Part shown: positions 45,230 through 55,051 of the stretch, piece after piece
How the letters are laid out: each line of letters opens with the position of its first letter
How positions within the stretch are numbered: the first letter of the stretch is position 1
Source of the DNA: Paracoccaceae bacterium
GTDB taxonomy: Bacteria > Pseudomonadota > Alphaproteobacteria > Rhodobacterales > Rhodobacteraceae
Assembly (NCBI GenBank): GCA_902632125.1
Contig: CACPBQ010000002.1
Location: forward strand, 62,001 to 126,000
Reading direction: 5' to 3'
DNA: 64,000 nt
Translations under genes and position numbers: made by a program
The notes under the pieces: generated by a model
Seen by the model: the letters and a program-made list of their open reading frames with translations, nothing else
What the model was told of the DNA's origin: nothing
The model's database searches: none

Positions 45230-45502
45230 ATGGAAATTGATATCTACACTTCTCCTCTATGTGGCTATTGCACGATTGCAAAAAAACTACTTATCAAAAA
45301 AGGTGTAGAGTTTAGTGAGTTCGATATATTAAAGAATCCGTCCTTAAAGTCGACTATGGTTGAGCGATCAAACGGATCGAAAACAGTACCTCAGATTTTT
45401 ATAAATAAACAGTATATCGGTGGATTGGAGCAATTGGTCGAATTAGATCAAGATGGTATTTTGGATCAAATCATACAAAAAAATGACTATCGAATTACAT
45501 AA
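45230..45502 (+). CDS. grxC: Glutaredoxin 3
   Basis: 90 aa thioredoxin-fold oxidoreductase, class I glutaredoxin. Active site C11-G-Y-C14 (TSPLCGYCTIAKKLL), unusual in having Gly instead of the common Pro (CPYC). The cis-proline loop KTVPQIFINKQYIGG and the glutathione-binding GG follow. It reduces disulfides with glutathione, serving ribonucleotide reductase or stress repair. Divergent from the NDUFAF5-like gene; the ComF-type and nitrilase-type neighbours that I recall from related genomes are absent here. Confidence 0.9.
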   Translation: MEIDIYTSPLCGYCTIAKKLLIKKGVEFSEFDILKNPSLKSTMVERSNGSKTVPQIFINKQYIGGLEQLVELDQDGILDQIIQKNDYRIT

Positions 45503-45526
45503 AGCCATGCTTGAAGGTTCATGTAA

Positions 45527-45964
45527 ATGAATGATGATAATAGCACCCTTGCCATCTCGCTGTTCAGTGAAATTTTAACAGTCGACCAGTTATTAAGATT
45601 GCAATTGGCAAAAGTATTACCCAAAGGGATGGAATTATCACACTTCTCTGTTTTAAACCATTTAGCTAACATAAACGTCGAAAGAACACCTGCCCAACTT
45701 GCAAAAAGTTTTCACGTCACTAGAGGCGCAATGACCAATACTCTGAGACGCCTGGAAGTGTCAGGCTATGTACACATTCGCCCTGATTGGGATGATGCCC
45801 GAAAGAAAAAGGTGGCAATAAGCCAATCAGGACGAATGGCACGCAATAATGCTATTTCTGCAGTTGCCCCTATTTTGAACGAAGTGGTATCTGATTTAGG
45901 AAAGGAGCACTTGAAGCAAACATTACCAATTTTGCGAGGATTGAGAGTAAAATTAGAACAATAG
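45527..45964 (+). CDS. MarR-family transcriptional regulator
   Basis: 145 aa winged-helix repressor. Recognition region: ERTPAQLAKSFHVTRGAMTNTLRRLEVSGYVHIRPDWDDARKKKVAISQSGR (about 53-104), the typical MarR helix-turn-helix and wing with D-x-R. GAAGG stands about nine bases before the ATG. Probable dimer through terminal helices. 24 bases after grxC and ahead of nhaA; ligand and targets are unknown, and nhaA or its own operon are the simplest candidates. Confidence 0.87.
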   Translation: MNDDNSTLAISLFSEILTVDQLLRLQLAKVLPKGMELSHFSVLNHLANINVERTPAQLAKSFHVTRGAMTNTLRRLEVSGYVHIRPDWDDARKKKVAISQSGRMARNNAISAVAPILNEVVSDLGKEHLKQTLPILRGLRVKLEQ

Positions 45965-46047
45965 TTTTTTATTTTGCCTGTACGAATTGCCGTTCTATAT
46001 TTTTTTATTTATTGGTTGAGAAAATAACAAAGGTTTTTGAGGATTTT

Positions 46048-47346
46048 ATGTATAGCGTTTGGAACTTTTTGACTAACTATTCCCTTCTTTTGATCTTTGG
46101 GGCATTGATTGCTTTGATATGGGCTAATACTGATCCTTACAGTTATCATCATCTCGTGGAATATCCGCTTTGGTTTAATGATTTTCTTGGACCAAGCTAC
46201 AAGTATTGGGCTAAAGCTTATGGGGATGGGTATGATACCTTTTCATCAGGAGGGGCAACCAATGTCTTGAGTTTTCATTATTTGGTAAATGATATTGGTA
46301 TGGCATTCTTTTTTGCTATTGCTGCAAAAGAGGTTTGGGAAGCGATTATTTTAAAAGATGGTAGCCTTCGTGGAAAAAAGGCGGCCACACCGTTAGTCGC
46401 AACTGCTGGTGGAATGTTTGGTCCAATTGCAGTATATTTAGGATTAGCAGCTTTTCTTGGTTCTGATACTTATAATGCTGTTCAAAATGGTTGGGCTATA
46501 CCCACGGCAACTGATATTGCATTCAGTTATTTAGTTGGACGTATAGTATTTGGCGCTGGACACCCCGCCGTCAGATTTTTGCTCCTCCTAGCTATTGCAG
46601 ACGACGCAGCCGGTCTGATTATTTTAGCAATCTTTTATCCTTCAGGTGAATTAGCACCTGAATGGCTCTTAGTCTCATTCGCGGCGGCTTACCTTACATA
46701 TCTTGCTTTCAACTGGCTTCCACATCGAATGGATGGCGGAAAAGATGATCGGCCCTATACAACTTTGGTTAGAAAGTATTTAACGTTTTGGCCTTATTTG
46801 TTGGGTGGTTGCATAAGTTGGTACGGTTTTATGAAGGCTGGTTTACACCCAGCATTGGGTTTATTGCCTATCGTACCTGCTATTCCGCATGCTGATCGTG
46901 CATTTGGGTTTTTTGATGCGGCTGAAGAGCATGCTCATGATCTACTAAATATGATAGAACATGCTCTGAAGCATCCTGTCGAAATAGTTCTATTTTTCTT
47001 TGGCTTATTGAATGCTGGTGTAGAATTTTCGTCAATAGGTGATGCAACTTGGTTAGTTCTGGCTGGTCTAATAATTGGAAAACCTGTTGGTATTTTTGTG
47101 TTTGGTTGGCTAGCAGCATCGCCGATGCGTTTGGGAATGCCAGAAGGAGTGCGCTTAATTGATTTAATTATCATAGGCTTTGTATCAGCAATTGGCTTTA
47201 CAGTTTCACTATTTGTCGCAACCGTTGCTTTCGATGCTGGACCTGTTCAGGACGCTGCAAAGATGGGTGCTCTGTTTAGTTTTGCCGCAGCTATACTTTC
47301 GATAGTGGCAGGAAAGGTATTAAAAGTTGAAAAGCAAAATGGTTAA
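46048..47346 (+). CDS. nhaA: Na+/H+ antiporter NhaA
   Basis: Electrogenic antiporter exchanging two H+ for one Na+ across the inner membrane, relevant to marine salt and alkaline stress. 432 aa from the ATG at 46048, which has GAGGA just upstream (46039-46043); a TTG at 46012 is less likely. About twelve hydrophobic segments. Key motifs: PTATDIAFSYLVGR and LLLAIADDAAGLIILAIFY, which carries the two essential aspartates (ADD), then FGLLNAGVEFSSIG and IGFTVSLFVATVAF. It has a longer first periplasmic loop (NDFLGPSYKYWAKAYGDG) than E. coli NhaA. Confidence 0.94.
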   Translation: MYSVWNFLTNYSLLLIFGALIALIWANTDPYSYHHLVEYPLWFNDFLGPSYKYWAKAYGDGYDTFSSGGATNVLSFHYLVNDIGMAFFFAIAAKEVWEAIILKDGSLRGKKAATPLVATAGGMFGPIAVYLGLAAFLGSDTYNAVQNGWAIPTATDIAFSYLVGRIVFGAGHPAVRFLLLLAIADDAAGLIILAIFYPSGELAPEWLLVSFAAAYLTYLAFNWLPHRMDGGKDDRPYTTLVRKYLTFWPYLLGGCISWYGFMKAGLHPALGLLPIVPAIPHADRAFGFFDAAEEHAHDLLNMIEHALKHPVEIVLFFFGLLNAGVEFSSIGDATWLVLAGLIIGKPVGIFVFGWLAASPMRLGMPEGVRLIDLIIIGFVSAIGFTVSLFVATVAFDAGPVQDAAKMGALFSFAAAILSIVAGKVLKVEKQNG

Positions 47347-47368
47347 AAGTGAGCCAAATTCTTATAAC

Positions 47369-50056
47369 TTAAATATAGCGTCCATGACAGTGTTTAAATT
47401 TTTTACCTGATCCGCAAGGGCACCTTTGATTTCGGCCAGTGCTTTGCCAATTTATTGGCATTTCTTTTTCAGGGTTACGATTTATTGCTAATCCATTGGG
47501 TTTAGGCTGTTCAATTTTTTGATGTTGCTCCTGTTGGGACACCATCTGCTCAACTATGGCCTTCTGCTCTTCCTCTGTTAACGGCCGAACTTTCCCCATA
47601 TGTTTTGTTACATCTAAACGTAATGAGCCTAGTAAACTTTCAAAAAGTTGGAATGCTTCATTTTTATATTCATTTAATGGGTCTCTTTGGGCGTAACCGC
47701 GAAAACTGACAACACTTCTAAGATGCTCTAGTTTAAGTAGGTGTTCCCGCCATTTGCGATCAATTGTTTGAAGTAAAATTTGTTTGGTGATTTTACTCAT
47801 ATTTTCGGTACCAAACGATTTATTTTTACCATCCATAAATTCATCTAATGCATTGCCTATTCGATCTCTAATAACTTCATTATCAACACCATCTTCATTA
47901 GCCCACTCAATAACTGGGAGATCCAAATTGAAAATTTCGTTCACGTATTTCTTTAGTTCTTCGGTTTCCCACTGCTCAGCGTACGCTTTGTCAGGCATAT
48001 ATAGTTCCACAGCGTCGTCTAAGACCTCTTCGCGCATATCTTCAACTATTTCATCGATCTCGGTAGACCTTAAAATTTCAAGGCGTTGCTCAAAAATTGC
48101 TTTTCTTTGATCATTCATTACGTCGTCAAATTTCAGCAACTGTTTTCTAATGTCGAAATTACGCCCTTCAACTTTCGCTTGTGCTCGTTCTAAGGATTTA
48201 TTGACCCAGGGGTGAACTATTGCTTCACCTTCTTCCATGCCTAAAGTCGAAAGCACTTTGTCCAAACGCTCAGATCCGAAAATCCGCATCAAGTCGTCCT
48301 CTAAGCTTAGAAAAAATGAAGAACGGCCAGCATCACCCTGACGACCTGAACGGCCACGAAGCTGATTGTCAATTCTACGGCTTTCGTGTCGCTCAGTTGC
48401 AAGTACAAATAGACCACCCGCAAGTAAAACTTGTTCTCTTTCACCAGAATGAGAAGACTCAATTTCAGTTCTTAATCTTTCAGGATCTTCGTTTGGGTTT
48501 TTTGCTAAAGTATCGAGTACTTTCATATCTACATTACCGCCAAGTTGGATATCTGTTCCTCGCCCCGCCATATTTGTTGCTATTGTCACAGCTCCTAACT
48601 TACCAGCATCACCAACAATTTGAGCTTCTTGTTCGTGTTGTCTGGCATTTAATACGTTGTGTTTTACTTTTTCTTTTGTAAGCATGTCTGATAAAAGTTC
48701 AGATTTTTCTATCGAGGTTGTTCCGACTAATACGGGCTGTCCTTTGATATTTGCTGCCTTAATCTCTTCAATAATAGCTGAGTATTTTTCTGCTGTAGTT
48801 CGATAAACTTTGTCGTCTTCGTCTATCCGAGTGATAGGCCGATTGGTAGGAATTTCTACTACTCCAAGCTTATAAATTTCTTTAAATTCTTCGGCTTCGG
48901 TTGCTGCTGTCCCGGTCATACCAGACAATTTATCGTAAAGACGAAAATAATTTTGAAAAGTTACGCTGGCTAAGGTCACGTTTTCTGATTGTATTGAACA
49001 GCTCTCTTTTGCTTCTATAGCTTGATGAAGCCCCTCAGAAAGGCGACGTCCTGGCATCATACGCCCAGTAAATTCATCGATTAACACTACTTCATCAGAT
49101 CTAACTATGTAGTCTTTATCTTTTGTGAATAATTTGTGAGCTCTTAGGCCTTGATTAACATGGTGAACGATAGTCGTACTTTCTGGATCGTAAAGCGATT
49201 GTCCATCCGGTAATATTCTCTTTGATAGAAGTGTCTTTTCTAAATAATCGTTACCTTCATCAGTAAAGTTTACGGCTCTTGTTTTTTCGTCAATTGTGAA
49301 ATGAGTATCTTCTAAAGATGGAATTAACTTATCAATAATTTGATATAACTCACTTCGATCTTCTGCGGGCCCTGAAATTATAAGAGGAGTTCTCGCCTCA
49401 TCAATTAAAATGCTGTCAACTTCATCAACTATCGCAAAGTGGTGATACTTTTGGTTCATCTGGTCGATTTCACTTTTCATGTTATCTCTAAGATAATCAA
49501 AGCCAAGCTCATTATTTGTTGCATAGGTTATATCGCACTTGTAAGCGGATAATTTTTCTTCGTCTGTTTGTTGTGGGTGGACGACTCCAGTTGACATACC
49601 GATTGCGCCATAGACTTTTGACATCCATTCTGCATCGCGTTTTGCTAAATAATCGTTTACTGTTACAATATGAACACCTTTGCCTGCTAAGGCATTCAGA
49701 TAAGCAGGAAAGGTTGCAACCAGAGTTTTACCTTCCCCTGTTTTCATTTCTGAAATATTACCTTGATGAAGAAAAATCCCACCCATTAATTGGGTATCAA
49801 ATGCCCGTAGCCCAAGTGAACGCTTTGCTGCTTCCCGACAGTTAGCAAAAGCTTCAGGTAGTAAAGAATCTAGTGTCTCTCCATTTGAGTAACGTTCTTT
49901 TAGATCATCGGTATATTTTATTAGTGCTTCGTCATCCAACTCCTCAAAATCACTTTCAAGTGAGTTGATTTTGTCAATAATTGGCTGGATACTTTTAATC
50001 TTTCGATCGTTTGACGAACCAAAAGCTGCTCTTGCAAGTTTTCCAAATCCCAGCAT
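47369..50056 (-). CDS. secA: Protein translocase ATPase SecA
   Basis: Motor that pushes preproteins through SecYEG. 895 aa. Walker [15 protein letters not shown], Walker [21 protein letters not shown], preprotein-binding domain, second NBD with [26 protein letters not shown] and [11 protein letters not shown], scaffold and wing domains, and a C-terminal zinc-binding tail [15 protein letters not shown] for SecB and lipid contact. Convergent with nhaA and divergent from argJ. Confidence 0.98.
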   Translation of the reverse strand: MLGFGKLARAAFGSSNDRKIKSIQPIIDKINSLESDFEELDDEALIKYTDDLKERYSNGETLDSLLPEAFANCREAAKRSLGLRAFDTQLMGGIFLHQGNISEMKTGEGKTLVATFPAYLNALAGKGVHIVTVNDYLAKRDAEWMSKVYGAIGMSTGVVHPQQTDEEKLSAYKCDITYATNNELGFDYLRDNMKSEIDQMNQKYHHFAIVDEVDSILIDEARTPLIISGPAEDRSELYQIIDKLIPSLEDTHFTIDEKTRAVNFTDEGNDYLEKTLLSKRILPDGQSLYDPESTTIVHHVNQGLRAHKLFTKDKDYIVRSDEVVLIDEFTGRMMPGRRLSEGLHQAIEAKESCSIQSENVTLASVTFQNYFRLYDKLSGMTGTAATEAEEFKEIYKLGVVEIPTNRPITRIDEDDKVYRTTAEKYSAIIEEIKAANIKGQPVLVGTTSIEKSELLSDMLTKEKVKHNVLNARQHEQEAQIVGDAGKLGAVTIATNMAGRGTDIQLGGNVDMKVLDTLAKNPNEDPERLRTEIESSHSGEREQVLLAGGLFVLATERHESRRIDNQLRGRSGRQGDAGRSSFFLSLEDDLMRIFGSERLDKVLSTLGMEEGEAIVHPWVNKSLERAQAKVEGRNFDIRKQLLKFDDVMNDQRKAIFEQRLEILRSTEIDEIVEDMREEVLDDAVELYMPDKAYAEQWETEELKKYVNEIFNLDLPVIEWANEDGVDNEVIRDRIGNALDEFMDGKNKSFGTENMSKITKQILLQTIDRKWREHLLKLEHLRSVVSFRGYAQRDPLNEYKNEAFQLFESLLGSLRLDVTKHMGKVRPLTEEEQKAIVEQMVSQQEQHQKIEQPKPNGLAINRNPEKEMPINWQSTGRNQRCPCGSGKKFKHCHGRYI

Positions 50057-50090
50057 TTTTTCTCCAATTATTTAACTTGCATAAACCGTT

Positions 50091-50120
50091 TTTATAGCCT
50101 TGCCTGATATTAGAACTCAA
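50091..50120 (-). promoter_or_regulatory. Candidate sigma-70-type promoter for secA
   Basis: Leftward strand: TTGAGT (50120-50115), 18-base spacer, TATAAA (50096-50091). The predicted transcript start is about 28 bases before the secA ATG. Good -10 and fair -35 in AT-rich DNA; moderate support only. The rest of the 220-base secA/argJ gap shows no gene. Confidence 0.4.
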
Positions 50121-50276
50121 AATAAGAACTAAATTAGTAATTCAAGCTTCTCGTAAGCGATTTAAGGTCCTCGCATAGTAGTGTCAACGCTAGCGAAAAA
50201 AACATCATTAATTTATAGGTAAATTTATGACAAAATTAAAACTTAAAAACTCAAAATCTTGTTGCAGGAGTAATAA

Positions 50277-51509
50277 ATGGCCAAAATAGAAAAGGTTTCA
50301 CCGTTAGCACCTGCTAATTTTCCATATATTCCGATGATTGAGGGGGTAAATTTTTCTACAGCATCAGCTGGGATAAAATATCAGGGTCGAAGTGATGTAA
50401 TGTTGGCAATTTTAGATCCTGGGACAGAAATTGCAGGTGTTTTTACATCCTCTTCTACCAGATCTTTTGCAGTTATTGACTGTGAAAAAAAAATTCATTT
50501 AAACGATAGCTCCACGGGGGCAGCCATAGTTGTAAATGCAGGAAATGCTAATGCGTTTACAGGCGCTAAAGGTAAAATTTCTGTAGAAGCAATCACTTCA
50601 ACAGTGTCGGAAGTTTTAAATATACCGAAATCTAGAGTGTTTTCTTCTTCGACTGGCGTGATTGGTGAGGAATTACCTCACAATTTAATTATTGATGTGG
50701 TCAACAGAATGGTTGCTGATAAAACTGAGCACGGTTTTCATGAAGCTGCAAAATCAATTATGACGACAGACACTTATCCCAAGGGCTCTGTTAGAAAAGT
50801 TACAACCAATAAAGGTGAAATTACTATTGCAGGTATTGCCAAAGGTTCAGGGATGATTGCTCCAAACATGGCTACAATGTTGGTTTACTTATTTACAGAC
50901 GCATCCGTAAAAAAAGAAGTGTTGCAGTCTTATATATCCGAAATAAATGAAAAAACTTTTAATTCAATTTCAGTTGATGGTGATACATCGACGTCTGATA
51001 CCGTCTTGATGGCAGCCACAGGAAAGTCAGGTATAAATATAGAAAAGAACGACAAAAGTTTTTCACAAGGTTTGACTTATCTTATGACTGACCTTGCACA
51101 TCAAGTGGTCAAGGATGGAGAAGGGGCAACTAAGTTTGTAGAAATAAACATTTTAAATGCAAAAAGTAATTTTGATGCAAGAAGCCATGCAAAGTCTATC
51201 GCTAACTCCTCATTAGTCAAAACTGCTATAGCGGGTGAGGACCCTAACTGGGGAAGAATTATTATGGCAATAGGGAAATCCGATGCGTTGGCCGAAAGAG
51301 ACAAGATAAAAATATTTTTTGGTGATATACTGGTAGCAGAAAACGGATCGGTAGCCCCTTGTTATTCAGAGGAACTTGGCGCGGAATATATGAAAAACAC
51401 TACAATAAAAATATCAGTAGATTTGGGGCTGGGAGTTGCAAACACTACTTTTTGGACCTGTGATTTGACGAATGATTATATAAGTATCAATTCGGATTAT
51501 CGTTCATGA
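50277..51509 (+). CDS. argJ: Bifunctional ornithine acetyltransferase / N-acetylglutamate synthase
   Basis: Recycles the acetyl group between N-acetylornithine and glutamate in arginine synthesis. 410 aa precursor that cleaves itself before the nucleophile T200 in KGSGMIAPNMATMLVYLFTDAS. Other signatures: VVNAGNANAFTG, SSTGVIGEELP, SVDGDTSTSDTV and AGEDPNWGRIIMAIG. GCAGGAG is a strong ribosome site. The final ATGA couples it to mutT. Confidence 0.96.
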   Translation: MAKIEKVSPLAPANFPYIPMIEGVNFSTASAGIKYQGRSDVMLAILDPGTEIAGVFTSSSTRSFAVIDCEKKIHLNDSSTGAAIVVNAGNANAFTGAKGKISVEAITSTVSEVLNIPKSRVFSSSTGVIGEELPHNLIIDVVNRMVADKTEHGFHEAAKSIMTTDTYPKGSVRKVTTNKGEITIAGIAKGSGMIAPNMATMLVYLFTDASVKKEVLQSYISEINEKTFNSISVDGDTSTSDTVLMAATGKSGINIEKNDKSFSQGLTYLMTDLAHQVVKDGEGATKFVEINILNAKSNFDARSHAKSIANSSLVKTAIAGEDPNWGRIIMAIGKSDALAERDKIKIFFGDILVAENGSVAPCYSEELGAEYMKNTTIKISVDLGLGVANTTFWTCDLTNDYISINSDYRS

Positions 51510-51904
51510 AAACAGTTTTAGTTTCAGCAGTCGCTTTGGTAGATAAAGATAGCAGGATCCTTATAGCAAAGCGTCCTAATGGAAAGTCGATGGCTGGTTT
51601 GTGGGAGTTTCCTGGCGGTAAAGTTGAACTTGGTGAAACGCCAGAGCAAGCTTTGGTTCGAGAGTTATCAGAGGAGTTAGGCATAAAAACCTGGAATAGT
51701 TGCCTAGCACCATTGACGTTTGCAAGCCACGCATACGAGCGATTTCATTTATTGATGCCATTATTTGTTTGTCGAAAGTGGGATGGAATTGTTCAACCAA
51801 AAGAAAAACAAGAATTGAAGTGGGTTTATTCTAAAGAACTCAAAAGTTATCCTATGCCTCCGGCTGACATCCCTTTGATACCAATCCTTCGAGAATGGAT
51901 TTAG
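51506..51904 (+). CDS. mutT: 8-oxo-dGTP diphosphatase / MutT-type Nudix hydrolase
   Basis: Removes oxidised guanine nucleotides from the DNA precursor pool. 132 aa; full Nudix box at residues 37-60, GGKVELGETPEQALVRELSEELGI (G-x5-E-x7-R-E-L-x-E-E-x-G), preceded by GLWEFPGGK and followed by FASHAYERFHLLMPLF as in MutT. Overlaps the argJ stop by four bases. Convergent with infB twenty bases downstream. Confidence 0.9.
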   Translation: MKTVLVSAVALVDKDSRILIAKRPNGKSMAGLWEFPGGKVELGETPEQALVRELSEELGIKTWNSCLAPLTFASHAYERFHLLMPLFVCRKWDGIVQPKEKQELKWVYSKELKSYPMPPADIPLIPILREWI

Positions 51905-51924
51905 CTTTTTTATCAGCGTAAAGA

Positions 51925-54423
51925 TTAATCCAGTCTTCGGGCAATTTCTTCCCGTTCAAAAATCTCTATAACATCATCGGGGCGAATATCTTCATAATTT
52001 TCAAAAGCCATGCCGCATTCTTGTCCTGATTGAACTTCAGCTACTTCGTCTTTAAACCGTTTAAGAGTCTTCAATGTGCCCTCATGAATTACAACGTCGT
52101 CGCGAAGCAAACGGACACCAGCGCTTCGTCTTGCTACTCCCTCTGTTACAAGGCACCCAGCAACTTTTCCCACTCCAGATACTTTGAACACTTCCTTGAT
52201 GTGGGAGTAACCAATAAAATTCTCTCGAATTTCTGCTGAAAGAAGACCTGAGGCTGCTGCTTTGACATCGTCAACTAAATCGTAAATTACAGAGTAGTAG
52301 CGAAGTTCAACACCTTTTTGATTTGCAGAATTTCTTGCGGAAGCATTAGCTCTCACATTAAACCCCATAACAGGTGCACCCGATGCCTCAGCCAGGCCGA
52401 CGTCTGTATCTGTTATTGCTCCTACTCCATAGTGTAAAACTCTAATTCGAACTTCGTCGTTTCCAATCTTTTCCATAGCTTGAATAATTGCTTCCGCCGA
52501 TCCTTGCACATCAGCCTTAACAAGAATAGGCATTTCGGTGACGTTCGCATCCTCTTTTGCTTTAGCCATGAGTTGCTCAAGTGAAGATCCAGCACCCGCT
52601 GCTGCACGCTTTTCTTTAGCAGCGTTGTCACGATACTCAGAAATCTCTCGAGCCTGCGCCTCTGTTTCAACTACATTTAACACGTCTCCGGCTTCGGGTG
52701 TCCCATTCAATCCTAGCACTTCAACTGGAACCGATGGGCCAGCCTCTTTTACTCTTTCATTTTTGTCATTGATAAGTGCACGAACTTTTCCCCATTGCTC
52801 TCCAACAACAAAGATATCGCCTTGTTTCAAGGTACCATTTTGAACGAGAACAGTAGCTACTGGGCCACGTCCTACATCTAATTGGGCTTCAATAACCGCG
52901 CCATGCGCCGCTCTTTTGTCATTTGCTTTCAGTTCTAAAATTTCTGCTTGTAAAGCGATTGCTTCTAATAACTCATCCAGACCTTTTCCAGTAATAGCAG
53001 AAACCTCTACATCCTGGACCTCTCCAGACATAGCTTCGACGATCACTTCGTGTTGTAACAACTCTGTACGGACATTGTCGGGGTTTGCTTCTGGCTTATC
53101 ACACTTGTTGATTGCAACTATCATAGGTACCTCAGCGGCTTTAGCGTGGTTAATTGCTTCGACTGTTTGTGGCATTACGCTGTCATCTGCTGCCACAACT
53201 AAAACCACAATATCAGTTACTTGAGCACCTCTTGATCGCATTGAGGTAAAGGCTGCGTGACCTGGGGTGTCTAAAAATGATAGAACAGTACCTTCTTTAG
53301 TTTTAACCTGATAAGCGCCAATATGCTGCGTAATACCACCAGCTTCTCCAGATACAACTTTGGCGTTTCTTATTGAATCCAAAAGAGAAGTTTTACCATG
53401 ATCAACATGCCCCATAATTGTTATCACTGGTGGTCTAGACTTGAGTTCTTCAGGCTTATCTTCAATTTCTGTTATGGCATCTTCAACATCAGAAGCAGAA
53501 ACTCTTAAAATTTTGTGTCCAAATTCCTCGATTATTAGTTCGGCAGTATCTGCATCTATAATTTGGTTCTGAGTGACCATCATACCCATTTTCATCAATG
53601 CTTTCACAACTTCTGCAGATCTTTCTGCCATCCGGTTAGCAAGCTCCGAAACAATAATTGTTTCAGGTACTTGTACGTCCCTGACCACTTTTTCCCTTTC
53701 CTGTGTTTGACCTATTGCTTTTTGTCGAGCTCGTTCTTGTTTGCGCTTCATTGCAGCCATGGATTTTTGATGATTTCGCTCACCTCCATCAAGAGCCTGG
53801 CTTAGTGTCAGCTTTCCAGATCGTCGACCTTCATCATTACGATTTCGCCCAGAAAACTTTTCATCCCCATCTCGATCTTTTTTTCTAGAGTTTGGTGATG
53901 ATGGTCGAGCCGTTTTTTGGTCACTAAAATCTCTTCGCTGTGGGACGTCTGGTTTAACTACAGTCTTTGCTGCTAGCGCAGCCCTTTTTGCTTGCTCTTC
54001 TGCTTGTCTTCTTTCAGCTTCAGCTTGAGACTCTTTTTTAGTCTCGATTTCTTTCGCTTTTTCTAACTCACGCTGTTTGTTTTCTTGTTCAAGCCGCTTT
54101 TGTTCTCTTTCTTGCTCGCGTTCTTTTGCGCTTGCCTCACGTTGAGCAACCTCATCGGCTTCTCTTGCTTTTGCAGCCTGGAGTGCCTTTAATCTCCGTT
54201 CTATTTCTGTGTCTGTAATACCAGAAGAAAGGTTTTTGCCCCCATCTTTGCTTGATGATTGGATACTAGTTTTTTGTGTACCAGCTTTTGGAATAACTAT
54301 TCTTTTTCGCTTTGTCTCCACCACCACGTTTTTAGAGCGACCATGACTAAAGCTCTGCTTTACGTTACTGGCCCTTGGCCCACTTCGAACACCTAAGGTT
54401 TTTTTTCCACCATTTTCGCTCAT
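51925..54423 (-). CDS. infB: Translation initiation factor IF-2
   Basis: GTPase that brings fMet-tRNA to the 30S subunit and promotes subunit joining. 832 aa. A charged, coiled-coil N-terminal region (about 60-250, rich in E/K/R/Q and ending with [14 protein letters not shown]), then the IF2 N-terminal domain ([30 protein letters not shown]). The G domain has [15 protein letters not shown] (about 336-350), DTPGHAAF and NKCDKP, followed by domains II, III and the C2 fMet-tRNA domain ending with [20 protein letters not shown]. Overlaps ylxR by four bases. Confidence 0.98.
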   Translation of the reverse strand: MSENGGKKTLGVRSGPRASNVKQSFSHGRSKNVVVETKRKRIVIPKAGTQKTSIQSSSKDGGKNLSSGITDTEIERRLKALQAAKAREADEVAQREASAKEREQEREQKRLEQENKQRELEKAKEIETKKESQAEAERRQAEEQAKRAALAAKTVVKPDVPQRRDFSDQKTARPSSPNSRKKDRDGDEKFSGRNRNDEGRRSGKLTLSQALDGGERNHQKSMAAMKRKQERARQKAIGQTQEREKVVRDVQVPETIIVSELANRMAERSAEVVKALMKMGMMVTQNQIIDADTAELIIEEFGHKILRVSASDVEDAITEIEDKPEELKSRPPVITIMGHVDHGKTSLLDSIRNAKVVSGEAGGITQHIGAYQVKTKEGTVLSFLDTPGHAAFTSMRSRGAQVTDIVVLVVAADDSVMPQTVEAINHAKAAEVPMIVAINKCDKPEANPDNVRTELLQHEVIVEAMSGEVQDVEVSAITGKGLDELLEAIALQAEILELKANDKRAAHGAVIEAQLDVGRGPVATVLVQNGTLKQGDIFVVGEQWGKVRALINDKNERVKEAGPSVPVEVLGLNGTPEAGDVLNVVETEAQAREISEYRDNAAKEKRAAAGAGSSLEQLMAKAKEDANVTEMPILVKADVQGSAEAIIQAMEKIGNDEVRIRVLHYGVGAITDTDVGLAEASGAPVMGFNVRANASARNSANQKGVELRYYSVIYDLVDDVKAAASGLLSAEIRENFIGYSHIKEVFKVSGVGKVAGCLVTEGVARRSAGVRLLRDDVVIHEGTLKTLKRFKDEVAEVQSGQECGMAFENYEDIRPDDVIEIFEREEIARRLD

Positions 54424-55043
54424 TTCGACATTTCATCCTTTCGAAAAGAATTTCGGTCTGTTACGATCCGCAGTCCCCTAAGGCGCTGAGCATCTTCTAC
54501 TATACGTTGAGTTAAACCACCAGATGCTAGTGCGCAGTGAGTAATATTTTCTCGACCAAAGGCTTTTCCAAGTTCTTTTGAGTTTAGCCAGCCTATGAAA
54601 CTTCCATTTTCAGGCGTTTTTAATCTCGATTTTTCTCGATCAGAGCCATCGCTTGATTGAATTAAAACTTTTACCATATCTTTTTTTAGCCAATCCCTTA
54701 CTTTCTCATATCCACAAATGCATTTACCAGATTTTCGTGAAAGGCCGATCAGGTTTATAATCCGGCTAGTAATTAAATTTTCTACTTGTTCAGCAATATT
54801 TTCTGCACAAGTGGTACTTCGTTTTGCAGATTGAGAAAATAATTTTTCTCTCTCTGCTTTTGCAATTGCAGAGCGATCAGCTTTTACCCATATACCTCTA
54901 CCCGGCAACTTATTTTCAGGGTCAGGGTATAAGACGTTTTTTGGGCCCACAACAAATCGAACCAATTCACCCTTTGACAGCACCTGGCCTGTGGCGATGC
55001 ATTTTCGCTCTGATTTCCTAAATCTTTCCACATACGAAATCAT
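54420..55043 (-). CDS. YlxR (DUF448) / L7Ae-like fused RNA-binding protein
   Basis: 207 aa protein that joins two small RNA-binding domains. Residues 1-85 are Ylx[41 protein letters not shown]. Residues 95-200 resemble the L7Ae/L30e YlxQ fold: [38 protein letters not shown], and [24 protein letters not shown]. In Firmicutes ylxR and ylxQ are separate genes between nusA and infB; here the fusion sits in the same place, 8 bases after nusA and overlapping infB by four. Role probably in ribosome assembly or the transcription-translation link. Confidence 0.9.
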   Translation of the reverse strand: MISYVERFRKSERKCIATGQVLSKGELVRFVVGPKNVLYPDPENKLPGRGIWVKADRSAIAKAEREKLFSQSAKRSTTCAENIAEQVENLITSRIINLIGLSRKSGKCICGYEKVRDWLKKDMVKVLIQSSDGSDREKSRLKTPENGSFIGWLNSKELGKAFGRENITHCALASGGLTQRIVEDAQRLRGLRIVTDRNSFRKDEMSK

Positions 55044-55051
55044 ATATACGT

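Noticed and set aside
50101-50135. Possible LexA box, GAAC...GAAC, in the secA/argJ gap
   Set aside because: The spacing is nine bases; the alphaproteobacterial LexA site needs GTTC-N7-GTTC (or its complement).
50227-50289. Short open frame (ATG at 50227, 20 codons) overlapping the argJ start, as a leader peptide
   Set aside because: Only one arginine codon, poor ribosome site, and no hairpin pair that could form an attenuator.
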